Shown here: positions 6,744 through 13,909 of the stretch, in pieces
Position numbering within the stretch: position 1 is the stretch's first letter
Layout: the number at the start of each line of letters is the position of its first letter
DNA from: Acidobacteriota bacterium
Lineage (GTDB): Bacteria > Acidobacteriota > Terriglobia > UBA7540
Reading direction: 5' to 3'
Length of the DNA stretch: 15,515 nucleotides
NCBI GenBank assembly: GCA_003165615.1
Contig: PLWR01000255.1
Location: 1 to 15,515 of the forward strand
Translations under genes and position numbers: made by a program
The notes under the pieces: generated by a model
The model's database searches: none
What the model was told of the DNA's origin: nothing
The model's input: only the letters and a program-made list of their open reading frames with translations

Positions 6744-8005
6744 TGCCCACGTACGCACAGATCGCGTGGCAGGGCGCCATGGCCTTGTTGATGGGCATGC
6801 TCATTGGCCTTGAGCGCGAGCACTCGCAGCGTGGTGACGAGCCGTTGTTCGCGGGCGTGCGCACCTTCCCCATCATCGTGCTGAGTGGCTATCTTTCCGG
6901 TCTGCTGACCCGGGCGGGATCCACATGGGTACTGCCGGTGGCGCTGGCGGGAACTTGCGCGATTGCGGTCGCGGCGTATGTCTCGACAGCGAGCGATGGA
7001 CACAAGGGCGCGACCACGGAGTTTGTTGCGGTTCTGGCGTTCATCTTCGGCGCGCTCACGGCCCTGGGCTTCATGATTCCCGCCGCGACATTCGCGGTGG
7101 TCACCACGCTGCTGCTTTCCATCAAAGCGCCCCTGCATCAACTCGCAGAGAGAATTCGGGAAGATGAGCTTTACGCCATCCTCAAGTTTGGCATCGTGAG
7201 CGTGATTGTGCTCCCGCTGCTCCCCAATCGCACCTACGGGCCGTTTCAAGTATTGAACCCGCGCTTGATTTGGTGGATGGTGGTCTTGATTTCCGCGGTG
7301 AGCATGATCGGGTATGTCCTCATGCGGATGCTGGGAGCGCGCCAGGGTGTGGCCGTGACCGGCGCTCTGGGCGGCCTCGCCTCGAGCACCGCCGTCACCT
7401 TTGGCTTTTCGCAGAAGGCGCACGAGGCAGCGGATGCGCTGGCGAAGTACTTCGCATTGGGAATTGTGATCGCTTCCACGATCATGTTCCTCCGCCAATT
7501 GCTGCTGACCTTTGTGATTGATCCCATCCTGGCGCACGCTCTGATTCTCCCCGTGACTTTCCCCGTGGTGATTGGTGCGGGCGCGGGAATATACCTTTGG
7601 AGGGAAAAAGGCCCTGTGCAGGAAACCGTGCTGCAAGTGAAGAATCCCATGGACCTTTGGAGCGCCATCAAGTTTGGACTGCTCTTCGCCGTGGTCCTGG
7701 TAGTTTCGCGGGCGGCGTACCAGTACTTCGGCGCCTCCGGCATCTACGCGGCGGGAGCGATTTCGGGCTTGGCGGATGTGGACGCCATCACAATTTCTGC
7801 GGCAGGTCTGGCCCAGCAGGGAGTGTTGGCTCGCGGCACGGCCGGCGCCTCGATTCTGCTCGCCGGGGCGACAAACACGTTAGTGAAGGGTGGGATCGCA
7901 ATAGTCATCGGCGGCCCCGCGCTGCGGCGCGTCATTCTTCCCATCTTCGCGGTGATGGCTCTCGGCGCGATTGTGGCCTGCATTGCGGTGGCCCATTTCG
8001 GGTAG
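6743..8005 (+). CDS. MgtC/SapB plus DUF4010-type membrane protein
   Basis: A 420-residue polytopic inner-membrane protein with roughly a dozen hydrophobic segments. The N-terminal part holds the MgtC/SapB hallmarks GMLIGLERE (18-26) and FAGVRTF (36-42). The C-terminal half has the Gly/Ala-rich SSTAVTFGFSQKA and SGLADVDAITIS stretches of the DUF4010 family. MgtC-type proteins are linked to magnesium or acid stress and modulation of membrane ATPases; the longer DUF4010 proteins have no established role. The ATG at 6743 shares its A with the preceding TGA stop, so expression is tied to the carbonic-anhydrase-like gene. This suggests a joint role, perhaps in transport of inorganic carbon, an anion or a metal, which is inference. 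The family call is firm; the function is open. Confidence 0.85.
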   Translation: MPTYAQIAWQGAMALLMGMLIGLEREHSQRGDEPLFAGVRTFPIIVLSGYLSGLLTRAGSTWVLPVALAGTCAIAVAAYVSTASDGHKGATTEFVAVLAFIFGALTALGFMIPAATFAVVTTLLLSIKAPLHQLAERIREDELYAILKFGIVSVIVLPLLPNRTYGPFQVLNPRLIWWMVVLISAVSMIGYVLMRMLGARQGVAVTGALGGLASSTAVTFGFSQKAHEAADALAKYFALGIVIASTIMFLRQLLLTFVIDPILAHALILPVTFPVVIGAGAGIYLWREKGPVQETVLQVKNPMDLWSAIKFGLLFAVVLVVSRAAYQYFGASGIYAAGAISGLADVDAITISAAGLAQQGVLARGTAGASILLAGATNTLVKGGIAIVIGGPALRRVILPIFAVMALGAIVACIAVAHFG

Positions 8006-8117
8006 AATTGCTGGCAGCGGTGGACGGTACCACCTTTGTCGAGCGTGTGGCGCAAGCCTTTTCCGATACCGCACCTTTGAACATGCCACAAAATCACCCT
8101 CTGTCAGGATGCACTCC

Positions 8118-9131
8118 ATGCGCAAACTCCTTCTGATTGCAATTCTAGGATTCCTAAGCGCGCCATTGCGGGCGGCGGGCACCCTGGATGTTTACTTCAT
8201 AGACGTGGAAGGTGGGCAATCCACGCTCTTTGTCAGCCCTTCCGGCGAATCGATGTTGGTGGACACGGGATGGCCGGGCTTCAATGGCCGCGACGCGGAG
8301 CGCATTGCCAGTGTCGCCAAGACGGCGGGCGTCACCCGCATCAATTACCTGGTTGTTACCCATTACCATATTGATCATGTGGGAGGTGTGCCGCAACTTG
8401 CCGAGCGCATTCCCGTTGGCACTTATGTGGATCACGGGAAGACCGTCGAGACGGGGAAAGAAGCAGAGGAGCTGTACCGGGCTTACGTCCAGGTGAGGGA
8501 CCGCGCTTCCCACCTGATTGTCAGGGCGGGGGATTCGATTCCGATTGAGGGCATCAAGGTACGAGTTGTATCCTCTGCCGGCCAGACAATTCTGCGGCCG
8601 CTGCCGGGTGCGGGTGCACCGAATCCATTTTGCGCAAGCTCGAAGCGTGTCGAGGTGAAAGATCCCGAGAATCCCCAATCGGTTGGTCTGCTGATTACGT
8701 TTGGCAAATTTCGAATGATCGATCTCGGTGACCTGACCTGGAATAAGGAACTGGATCTCGCCTGCCCGAACAACAAACTGGGGACGGTGGACGTTTACCT
8801 GAGCACCCATCACGGGCTGAATCAATCCAACGCGCCTGATATCGTGCATGCACTCAAGCCGCGCGTGGCCATCGTCAATAATGGCGCAACGAAAGGCGGC
8901 TCCCCTGAGGCTTTGCAGACCATTCGTACTTCGCCGGGTATTGAGGACGTGTGGCAGTTGCATTACGCCCAGAATGCTGGGAAAGAAAACAACGCGCCCG
9001 AGCCCTTTATCGTCAATGTGGACCAGGATGCGAGCGTGAGTTGGATCAAGGTCTCGGCGGGGCTCGACGGCGGATTTACGGTGACCAACAGCCGCAACGG
9101 GAATACCAAGACCTACGCGCCCCGGCCTTGA
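8118..9131 (+). CDS. Exported ComEC/Rec2-like metallo-beta-lactamase-fold hydrolase
   Basis: A 337-residue protein with a clear signal peptide (basic MRK, hydrophobic core, likely cleavage after LRA near 19). The mature part begins with LDVYFIDVEGGQSTLF, the entry strand of ComEC C-terminal-like MBL domains. Metal ligands are visible: HYHIDH (H82, H84, D86, H87), D205 in DLGDL, and H231/H232 in THHG. The membrane competence domain of ComEC is absent, so this is a free-standing periplasmic or secreted hydrolase. Relatives include possible nucleases and phosphodiesterases, but the substrate is unknown. The ATG at 8118 gives the normal signal peptide with AGG 9 bases upstream; the ATG at 8109 directly abuts that AGG. 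It lies 112 bases after the DUF4010 gene on the same strand and may be separately transcribed. Confidence 0.85.
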   Translation: MRKLLLIAILGFLSAPLRAAGTLDVYFIDVEGGQSTLFVSPSGESMLVDTGWPGFNGRDAERIASVAKTAGVTRINYLVVTHYHIDHVGGVPQLAERIPVGTYVDHGKTVETGKEAEELYRAYVQVRDRASHLIVRAGDSIPIEGIKVRVVSSAGQTILRPLPGAGAPNPFCASSKRVEVKDPENPQSVGLLITFGKFRMIDLGDLTWNKELDLACPNNKLGTVDVYLSTHHGLNQSNAPDIVHALKPRVAIVNNGATKGGSPEALQTIRTSPGIEDVWQLHYAQNAGKENNAPEPFIVNVDQDASVSWIKVSAGLDGGFTVTNSRNGNTKTYAPRP

Positions 9132-9261
9132 TTTGCCTTTCGGCCGACATGGTCAGAATCCAGCCTAGCGAACCGTTATCCGAAATCCCGCTCGAAACAG
9201 GAGGGGAGGTCCGCTGGCTTGAGCGGGAGTGGGCGCTGTTCAATGTGACTTCCGCGCCCGC

Positions 9262-9277
9262 CACGGGAGCGCCCGTG
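9262..9277. terminator. Small hairpin between convergent genes
   Basis: CACGGG-AGCG-CCCGTG is a perfect 6-base-pair stem with a four-base loop. It lies between two genes that end towards each other (stops at 9131 and 9388). The location suits a bidirectional terminator. The lack of a T tract keeps this tentative. Confidence 0.3.
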
Positions 9278-9387
9278 CCGTCGCGAACGATTCCTTCCAG
9301 TTGGAAGAACGCCTTTTCCTGTTCAATAGTGGCCGGAACGGTTTTTGCACTGACTTTTGTCCAGCAGTAAACGGTGCCTAAACGGTT

Positions 9388-10179
9388 CTAATGCCCCATT
9401 TTTGCAACCACGATCGTTCCATCGGCCTGTACTTTATAAGTTTCTTTCCTGGTTCTGACGATCTCCGGGGCGGCAGGTTTCCTGGTCAAAACATAAAACA
9501 CATCGGTATCTAAAGGCACATCACTCAGGGCGTCGGTGTGCCAACCTTCCTCCAGTTTTCCCTTGGTGACGACCCCCGAAATGTCGATTTCGAGGATCGA
9601 CTTGTGTAATTGCTGCTTTTCAACAATGCTCGACCCATCAGGGGAAATCAGGTAGCGAACGTCTCCACCCATTGTGTAGATTCCTGGCTTGGTTTGCGCG
9701 GGGTAAATGTATACGTACATCTGGTTTGATTCCGCCGGCAGGACGGCAAAATTATAGGGACGATTCTCCCGCGGAAAGTCATGCCTGGATATTTCCAGGG
9801 CCTTGGCCGCCAGGTAAAAGAAGCCCGTGTCCTCCAGGGGTGGTGTGTTTTGCGAGGGCTTAAACTCATGCGGGGTCCCTCCCTGAGTGGCCTGGTAGGT
9901 GATAAGGAACTTGTCGCGCGCGTCGTTGAGCCGGCCAAATGCTACCACCCAACGGGCGTCGGTTTTCTTCGCGACGTAATCTGTAAGGCTTTCCTCTGCC
10001 GCACCCGTGGCACGAACCGCATCCGTGGCATGCTTGACTGCCGTGTCGTATTCCGCCAGCATCCGTCCCCGGGCGGTGATCCCGGCATACGCAGGGTCCG
10101 GCGGTTGCTCTTTCTTCTTCCCCCAGCCGGGAAGAGTGCAAAGAAGAATGATTGCAGCTAGCATGAGGTTCTTGAACAT
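9388..10179 (-). CDS. Exported protein of unknown function
   Basis: A 263-residue protein that I do not recognise. Residues 1-20 form a signal peptide (MFKN then a hydrophobic run to LPGWG). A lysine-rich start of the mature protein follows (KKKEQPPDP), then an Ala-rich helical region (about 30-75) with MLAEYDTAVKHATDAV. The rest looks alpha/beta with several YxYxYP and GGDVRYL strand-like pieces, and a C-terminal TYKVQADGTIVV strand. No catalytic motif or membrane anchor beyond the signal peptide is seen. The start is supported by AGGGAG 6 bases upstream. It stands alone, convergent with the metallo-hydrolase gene, and about 340 bases from the next minus-strand gene. A periplasmic or secreted location is likely. 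Confidence 0.7.
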   Translation of the reverse strand: MFKNLMLAAIILLCTLPGWGKKKEQPPDPAYAGITARGRMLAEYDTAVKHATDAVRATGAAEESLTDYVAKKTDARWVVAFGRLNDARDKFLITYQATQGGTPHEFKPSQNTPPLEDTGFFYLAAKALEISRHDFPRENRPYNFAVLPAESNQMYVYIYPAQTKPGIYTMGGDVRYLISPDGSSIVEKQQLHKSILEIDISGVVTKGKLEEGWHTDALSDVPLDTDVFYVLTRKPAAPEIVRTRKETYKVQADGTIVVAKMGH

Positions 10180-10378
10180 TCGGGCTCCCTTAATTGTGAG
10201 GCTTCGCGGTGCTTGCGACTTCGACTCCCGCCATTCACCAGCGCGCCCGATTTGATCATTGCCGTTCCTGCGCTGCCTTCGACGGGTGGAAGAGAGCCTT
10301 TACAGCGAAGTGATCTCGGCGATAGGTCTAATCGAGAGGCCGGGCGCATCGTCAGAACCACCGCACCAGCCATGCGGT

Positions 10379-10386
10379 TGTATACA
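10379..10386. promoter_or_regulatory. TGTATACA palindrome, possible GntR-type operator
   Basis: TGTATACA sits within GGTTGTATACACC. It resembles the TTGTATACAA operators known for some GntR/FCD regulators, but one half-site base differs. Position relative to the minus-strand gene starting at 10179 would be about 200 bases upstream, which is far. This is a weak call. Confidence 0.2.
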
Positions 10387-10407
10387 CCTATTCGAATTGC
10401 AAGGCAA

Positions 10408-10446
10408 GGCTTCGCTTGGAGGCTTCGCTTGGAGGCTTCGCTTGGA
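10408..10446. repeat. 13-base tandem repeat, three perfect copies
   Basis: GGCTTCGCTTGGA occurs three times without mismatch at 10408-10420, 10421-10433 and 10434-10446. The unit length is not a multiple of three, and the tract lies in a gap between genes, consistent with a non-coding variable-number repeat. Confidence 0.95.
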
Positions 10447-10520
10447 GTCAAGGTGTCCAAGTAATCACATAATACTCAACATTCCTGATTCCGGATCAGA
10501 TTCCAGACCCGGGCTGGAGC

Positions 10521-11810
10521 TCACGGTTGCGGTTGGGCGGGGGTAAGGGAACGGTTGGGATTGATGACCAGCCACAAGGCGGCGCCCAGCATGCAGAGGC
10601 CGGCGGCGGTCATGAAGGAAGCGGGCCAGCCGTAACGTTTGGCGATGAAGGGAGTGGTAATGGCGGTGACGGCGATGCCCAATTGGCAGCCCATGTTCAT
10701 GAAGCCGGAAAGCGAGCCGGCGGAGCCCTTGCCAAAATCCGCGGAGAGCGCCCAATAAGCACTTTGTGAAAGGTAGAGCGATCCCGCGCCTGCCGCCAGG
10801 ATTACGCTGGCAGCAGCGGGTGTCGAGACCTGCAAACCCGCGGCCAAAAAGATGCCGGAGCCCACCATGCCGATGGCCGCCACACCGCAGCGTCCCCACC
10901 ACCGGCCGTATCGGCGGCTTACGACATCGGCAATCCAACCGCCCGCCACCGATCCCAGCGACATGGCCATGAATGGCAACATGGTGTAATAGCTGGCAGT
11001 TCGAAGGTTCAGGCCGCGGACCTGAGTGAGGTAAATAAAGAACCAGGTAAAGTAAATCCCGGGTGAGTATCCAAAGCAAAAATAGCTCAGGGTGAGGGCC
11101 CAAACGTTTTTACTCCCCAGCATGGTGCCCCAGGAGAGTTTGGGGGCGCCGCGCGGGTCACGCTGCGGGATGTCCTGATGAATCCATTTTCTTTCCGCTT
11201 CATTCAACCCGGAGTGCTGGTCAGGAGTGTCGCGTGCCATCCAGTACCATCCCGCCGCTGCCGCCAGGCCCAGCACGCCGCACCCCCAGAACGCCGCCCG
11301 CCAACCCAGTTGGACCATGAGGTAGCGGATGAGGGGAGGTGCGAAGGCCGAGCCCGCGCCGACGCCTGCGAAAATCAAGCCATTGGCCATGCCGCGCTCG
11401 GTGGTGGGTATCCAGTTGGCCACCCAGCGGTTCGAGGAGGGGAACACAACCGATTCACCCAAGCCCAGGCAGAACCGCACCGACCAGAGGATCAGGAATG
11501 CTGGCGCGATCCCGGCGGGAAAGCCGGCGGTAAGGGCAGTAAAAGCCGCCCACCACAGGGCGCCCAGGGCCAGTACCCATCGCGGGCCCAGCCGGTCAAC
11601 CACCCAGCCGGCCGGGATCTGGAAAAGTGCATACCCAAGAAAAAACGCGCTGAATATCTTGCCCAGTTGCACGTCCGTAAGTTGATAATCCTGTGCGATT
11701 AAGTGGCCGGAAATGGAGATGTTGACGCGATCAACAAAGAATATCGCCACCATCAAAGTGATGCAGACAGTCAGAATCCACCGGATACGGGTTGGCACAA
11801 GGGAGTCCAT
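10521..11810 (-). CDS. MFS transporter, anion:cation symporter (ACS) type
   Basis: A 429-residue 12-helix transporter. The helix 1 segment VDRVNISISGHLIAQDYQLTD and the loop GWVVDRLGPRWVL (MFS motif A) are characteristic of the ACS group, which includes hexuronate, galactonate and glucarate carriers. LGLGESVVFPSSNRWVANWIPTTERG matches the conserved helix 4-5 region of that group (GxxExxxxPxxxxxxxxWfPxxERg). It would import an organic anion, probably a sugar acid, with protons. The ribosome-binding site is poor (AGACC then T-rich), yet no later Met preserves helix 1. It diverges from a YhcH-like gene at 12149, a family tied to sugar and sialic-acid use, which supports a carbohydrate-acid role. 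The exact substrate is unknown. Confidence 0.9.
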   Translation of the reverse strand: MDSLVPTRIRWILTVCITLMVAIFFVDRVNISISGHLIAQDYQLTDVQLGKIFSAFFLGYALFQIPAGWVVDRLGPRWVLALGALWWAAFTALTAGFPAGIAPAFLILWSVRFCLGLGESVVFPSSNRWVANWIPTTERGMANGLIFAGVGAGSAFAPPLIRYLMVQLGWRAAFWGCGVLGLAAAAGWYWMARDTPDQHSGLNEAERKWIHQDIPQRDPRGAPKLSWGTMLGSKNVWALTLSYFCFGYSPGIYFTWFFIYLTQVRGLNLRTASYYTMLPFMAMSLGSVAGGWIADVVSRRYGRWWGRCGVAAIGMVGSGIFLAAGLQVSTPAAASVILAAGAGSLYLSQSAYWALSADFGKGSAGSLSGFMNMGCQLGIAVTAITTPFIAKRYGWPASFMTAAGLCMLGAALWLVINPNRSLTPAQPQP

Positions 11811-12148
11811 AAAAAGGTCTGCGGCAAATCAGGCCGCCACGCCTGAAAGGCTAGACAGCATCCCATGATTTGGGCGGGATGGCAACAGCGAATGCATCGT
11901 GCCAGCGGGTAGCCGCGGTCAGTGCCTTCCTGACCGCGGGTTCTTCTGTGCAAGAGGGGAAGGTCTCAATTGGCTTCAGATTGAGGTGCACGGGGGTGAA
12001 AAGCCCACACGCAGGAAGTCGCTGAGTGGGGCTACCTGCTCAAGCCGACACTCCCAGGAATTTGGTTCGGCAGGGGTATTTTCGTGTAGCATAGGGAGCC
12101 CTCGAAGCGCGCCGAGGGTTCTTCGAATCATTCGGACGGAGGCAGGAA
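11811..12148. promoter_or_regulatory. Divergent control region with four inverted repeats
   Basis: This 338-base gap between divergently transcribed genes has no plausible coding frame. It holds four short inverted repeats: CAGGC/GCCTG (11830-11845), CATCCC/GGGATG (11859-11881), a 10-base-pair CCGCGGTCAG/CTGACCGCGG (11913-11939) and CCCTCG/CGAGGG (12099-12118). These could be operators or hairpins in the two leaders. No clear -35/-10 pair could be fixed for either gene. Confidence 0.45.
11913..11939. promoter_or_regulatory. 10-base-pair perfect inverted repeat
   Basis: CCGCGGTCAG (11913-11922) is the exact reverse complement of CTGACCGCGG (11930-11939), with a 7-base loop TGCCTTC. It lies about 100 bases upstream of the MFS start and 210 bases upstream of the YhcH-like gene. 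It may be an operator or an RNA hairpin; no T run follows on either strand. Confidence 0.6.
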
Positions 12149-12604
12149 ATGATCTTGGACGTGGTTGCAAACGAGGAACGGTTGAAGCAGTTGCATCCCG
12201 GTTTTGGTCCCGCGCTCCAGTATCTGCGACGGACGAACCTGGGTCAGCTCCCCGAGGGGCGCCAGGAGATTGACGGTTCCCGGCTTTATGCTTTGGTTAT
12301 TCGGGGTCAGGGCAAAGGTCAAAAAGGAGCCAAGCTGGAGGTCCACCTGCGGTGCATTGACATTCAGTGTTCCATCACCGGTGCGGACGTGATCGGTTGG
12401 AAGCCGGCTGCCACTTGCCGTGATCCCGAGCAGGCCTACGACGAACAAAAGGATTTACAGTTCTTCCGTGACGCGGCGGACTCCTGGGTAACCATACCGC
12501 CGGGAAGCTTTGGGATTTTCTTTCCTGAAGATGCCCATGCGCCGGCGGCAGCCGACGGGCCGATTCACAAGGTGGTCGTCAAGGTCGCTCTCGACTGGGC
12601 GTGA
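12149..12604 (+). CDS. YhcH/YjgK/YiaL family protein (DUF386, sugar anomerase-like)
   Basis: A 151-residue single-domain cupin-like protein of normal family length. Family landmarks are LEVHLRCIDIQCSITGADVIGW (63-84; E64, H66, D71), FFPEDAHAP (124-132; H130) and the final strand IHKVVVKV (139-146). In the family the His and Glu side chains bind a metal. Members are linked to handling sugar anomers, for example N-acetylneuraminate in NanQ, and to the EbgC beta-galactosidase subunit. The ATG has GGAGG 6 bases upstream. It is divergent from an ACS-type MFS carrier, so both may serve use of a sugar or sugar acid. Which sugar cannot be read here. Confidence 0.88.
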   Translation: MILDVVANEERLKQLHPGFGPALQYLRRTNLGQLPEGRQEIDGSRLYALVIRGQGKGQKGAKLEVHLRCIDIQCSITGADVIGWKPAATCRDPEQAYDEQKDLQFFRDAADSWVTIPPGSFGIFFPEDAHAPAAADGPIHKVVVKVALDWA

Positions 12605-12679
12605 CCGCTGGCTGGGTAGCCCGTAGCCACAGAACTGCACTGACCGTGGCTGTCCGCTCCCTGTAGCCTCATTTTGTTC

Positions 12680-12708
12680 TTGACAAAGGCTAGATATGTG
12701 GGTATTGT
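12680..12708 (+). promoter_or_regulatory. Sigma-70-like promoter for the XRE regulator
   Basis: A perfect TTGACA (12680-12685) is followed after exactly 17 bases by TATTGT (12703-12708), which matches four of six consensus -10 positions. It faces the regulator starting at 12938. Housekeeping sigma specificity in this organism is assumed from the general bacterial consensus. Confidence 0.5.
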
Positions 12709-12833
12709 AAGTAGGCGAGTCCGCGCCCGGCGCGGAAGGACGGTGCTCATGCTGCAGGAAGCTTCCGGCCTCCACCCTCGTGGCGATTCCGCCACCATTA
12801 TCCCTAAAGGTGAAATAACCAAGCCGTACCCCC

Positions 12834-12843
12834 GTACTAGTAC
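12834..12843. promoter_or_regulatory. GTACTAGTAC palindrome, possible autoregulatory operator
   Basis: A perfect 10-base palindrome about 95 bases before the regulator gene. XRE regulators often bind short palindromes in their own control regions, so autoregulation is possible. It lies downstream of the promoter candidate, so it could also act in the leader. Confidence 0.3.
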
Positions 12844-12937
12844 CTCAGTTATATTGAGCTTAGTTAAGGTTTCGTTCATAATTCCTGAGATACATAAAAT
12901 GCCCAAACGAGCGAGAAGATCGCGAGGAGTTGAATTT

Positions 12938-13315
12938 ATGGTTATTGGAACAAGACTGCGCTCCCTCCGTGAGGAAAAAGGGTTGTCGCAGGGAGATATC
13001 GAGAAGACCACCGGACTGCTGCGGTGCTACATTTCCAGGATTGAGAATGGCCACACGATCCCATCCCTGGAGACGTTGGAGCGGTTTTCCAGCGCCCTGG
13101 ATGTTCCTTTGTATAAACTGTTTTACTCGGGTGAGGGTGAAGCTCCCACGCCCCATCTGCTTCGGCGCAAGAGTCTGGATGAGCTGGCTGGGCAACCGGG
13201 GGAGGCCGGGGACGAAGCGCGCTTTCTGGTACAGTTCAACAACGTTCTGGCCAAACTTGGCGAACCCGACCGTGACGTCGTGCTGACCCTGGCAAAGAAA
13301 CTGGCGACCCGCTAA
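12938..13315 (+). CDS. XRE-family helix-turn-helix transcriptional regulator
   Basis: A 125-residue protein with a Cro/C1-type HTH at about residues 4-60. LSQGDIEKTTGLLRCYISRIENGHTIP contains the two HTH helices, the recognition segment being LLRCYISRIENG, and VPLYKLFY closes the domain. The C-terminal part (about 66-125) is charged with a helical end, EPDRDVVLTLAKKLA, which may mediate dimerisation. I associate this type, starting MVIGxRLRxLRE, with Acidobacteria, where many copies occur; that is from memory. GAGGAG (12924-12929) with 8-base spacing fixes the ATG at 12938 over upstream in-frame starts such as 12899. It is monocistronic and convergent with the cytochrome gene. Its targets are unknown; autoregulation is plausible. 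Confidence 0.9.
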   Translation: MVIGTRLRSLREEKGLSQGDIEKTTGLLRCYISRIENGHTIPSLETLERFSSALDVPLYKLFYSGEGEAPTPHLLRRKSLDELAGQPGEAGDEARFLVQFNNVLAKLGEPDRDVVLTLAKKLATR

Positions 13316-13350
13316 TTCTAACTTCTCGCGCTCGCCCCTGCCGGCCAGCG

Positions 13351-13371
13351 GGGGCTATCGCCTGTAGCCCC
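13351..13371. terminator. Bidirectional terminator candidate
   Basis: GGGGCTA (13351-13357) pairs perfectly with TAGCCCC (13365-13371) around a 7-base loop, in the 87-base gap between two convergent genes. A second overlapping GC-rich stem lies just left. There is no T tract, so the mechanism is uncertain. Confidence 0.45.
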
Positions 13372-13402
13372 GATGGCCCCGCACGCGGGCAATCCTCATA
13401 TC

Positions 13403-13909
13403 CTATTGTGGAACCGTTATGATGTTCTCCTCGGGTTCTTTCCCCGTGGATTTCTGCGGTACCAGGCCGGAAAGAGAACGCATGTAGTTCACCAGGTTCC
13501 AGCGGTGCGTGTCCGTCAGGCGACTTCCTTGCGACGGCATGGGGTCCTTCCCCACACCAATGACCGTGAAGAGTTCGCCGTCGGTGCGGTCCTTCAGGGT
13601 ATCCGGCTTGGTGAAATCCGGCACCGTGAGCTTCATGTCGGTGGCCAGTTCACCCTTTCCATCTCCCTTATCCCCATGGCAAAGAGCGCATTGCGTGCCG
13701 AAAATCTTCTTGCCACGCTCAACCGACAGCTCGGTGAACTTTACCGGGTTCTTGCGCGCCTTGTCCTCTGCCGAAATCGTCACCGGGTGAGCCGCCGCCG
13801 GCGCTTCGGTGGTGGCGGGAGCGGCAGGAGGAGGTGTCTCCTTTTTTTCTTGGGCCCACAAGCAACCTGTTACCAAAAGCAGGGCTAACCACGAAGTCTT
13901 TGATGGCAT
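13403..13909 (-). CDS. Exported monohaem cytochrome c
   Basis: A 168-residue c-type cytochrome. The N-terminus is a signal sequence (about 1-20); VTGC at 13-16 could be a lipobox, otherwise cleavage falls after WAQ at 20. A Pro/Ala-rich linker (24-42) follows. The haem site is CALCH (C74, C77, H78), preceded by ERGKKIFGTQ. The likely sixth ligand is M124 in GKDPMPSQ. The C-terminal helix WNLVNYMRSL is standard for class I cytochromes c. It would carry electrons at the outer face of the membrane; partners are not encoded nearby. GAGGAA lies 6 bases before the ATG at 13909. The frame is open up to 14017, but those residues are polar and precede the signal peptide. Confidence 0.9.
   Translation of the reverse strand: MPSKTSWLALLLVTGCLWAQEKKETPPPAAPATTEAPAAAHPVTISAEDKARKNPVKFTELSVERGKKIFGTQCALCHGDKGDGKGELATDMKLTVPDFTKPDTLKDRTDGELFTVIGVGKDPMPSQGSRLTDTHRWNLVNYMRSLSGLVPQKSTGKEPEENIITVPQ

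Larger units (their letters stand above)
10180..10520. other. Gene-free gap with short repeats, probable promoter region of the exported-protein gene
   Basis: No convincing coding frame is found on either strand; frames here have no recognisable protein features. The gap holds a 13-base triplicate (10408-10446), a TGTATACA palindrome (10379-10386) and a CCGCA...TGCGG pair just left of it. It lies upstream of the minus-strand exported-protein gene and downstream of the minus-strand MFS gene. Confidence 0.5.
12605..12937 (+). other. Leader and promoter region of the XRE regulator
   Basis: A 333-base stretch without a supported gene. The regulator's frame stays open upstream to 12674, but the extra residues show no recognisable fold and there is a perfect Shine-Dalgarno only at 12924. 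It holds a TTGACA/TATTGT promoter (12680-12708), a GTACTAGTAC palindrome (12834-12843) and an AT-richer block (about 12841-12900). Transcripts from that promoter would carry a leader of about 220 bases. Confidence 0.55.

Noticed and set aside
6689..7636. 315-codon open frame on the minus strand
   Set aside because: Antisense of the DUF4010-type gene; the His/Arg/Gln-rich product is typical of a shadow frame.
9149..9370. 73-codon frame on the plus strand after the metallo-hydrolase gene
   Set aside because: No recognisable motif, no good ribosome-binding site, and it ends between convergent genes. It cannot be excluded but is not supported.
10158..10460. 100-codon frame on the minus strand upstream of the exported protein
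   Set aside because: It overlaps the start of the exported-protein gene, crosses the 13-base tandem repeat and has no protein-like features.
12674..12937. N-terminal extension of the XRE regulator
   Set aside because: The frame is open but the Shine-Dalgarno GAGGAG at 12924 and the family's usual start both favour 12938.
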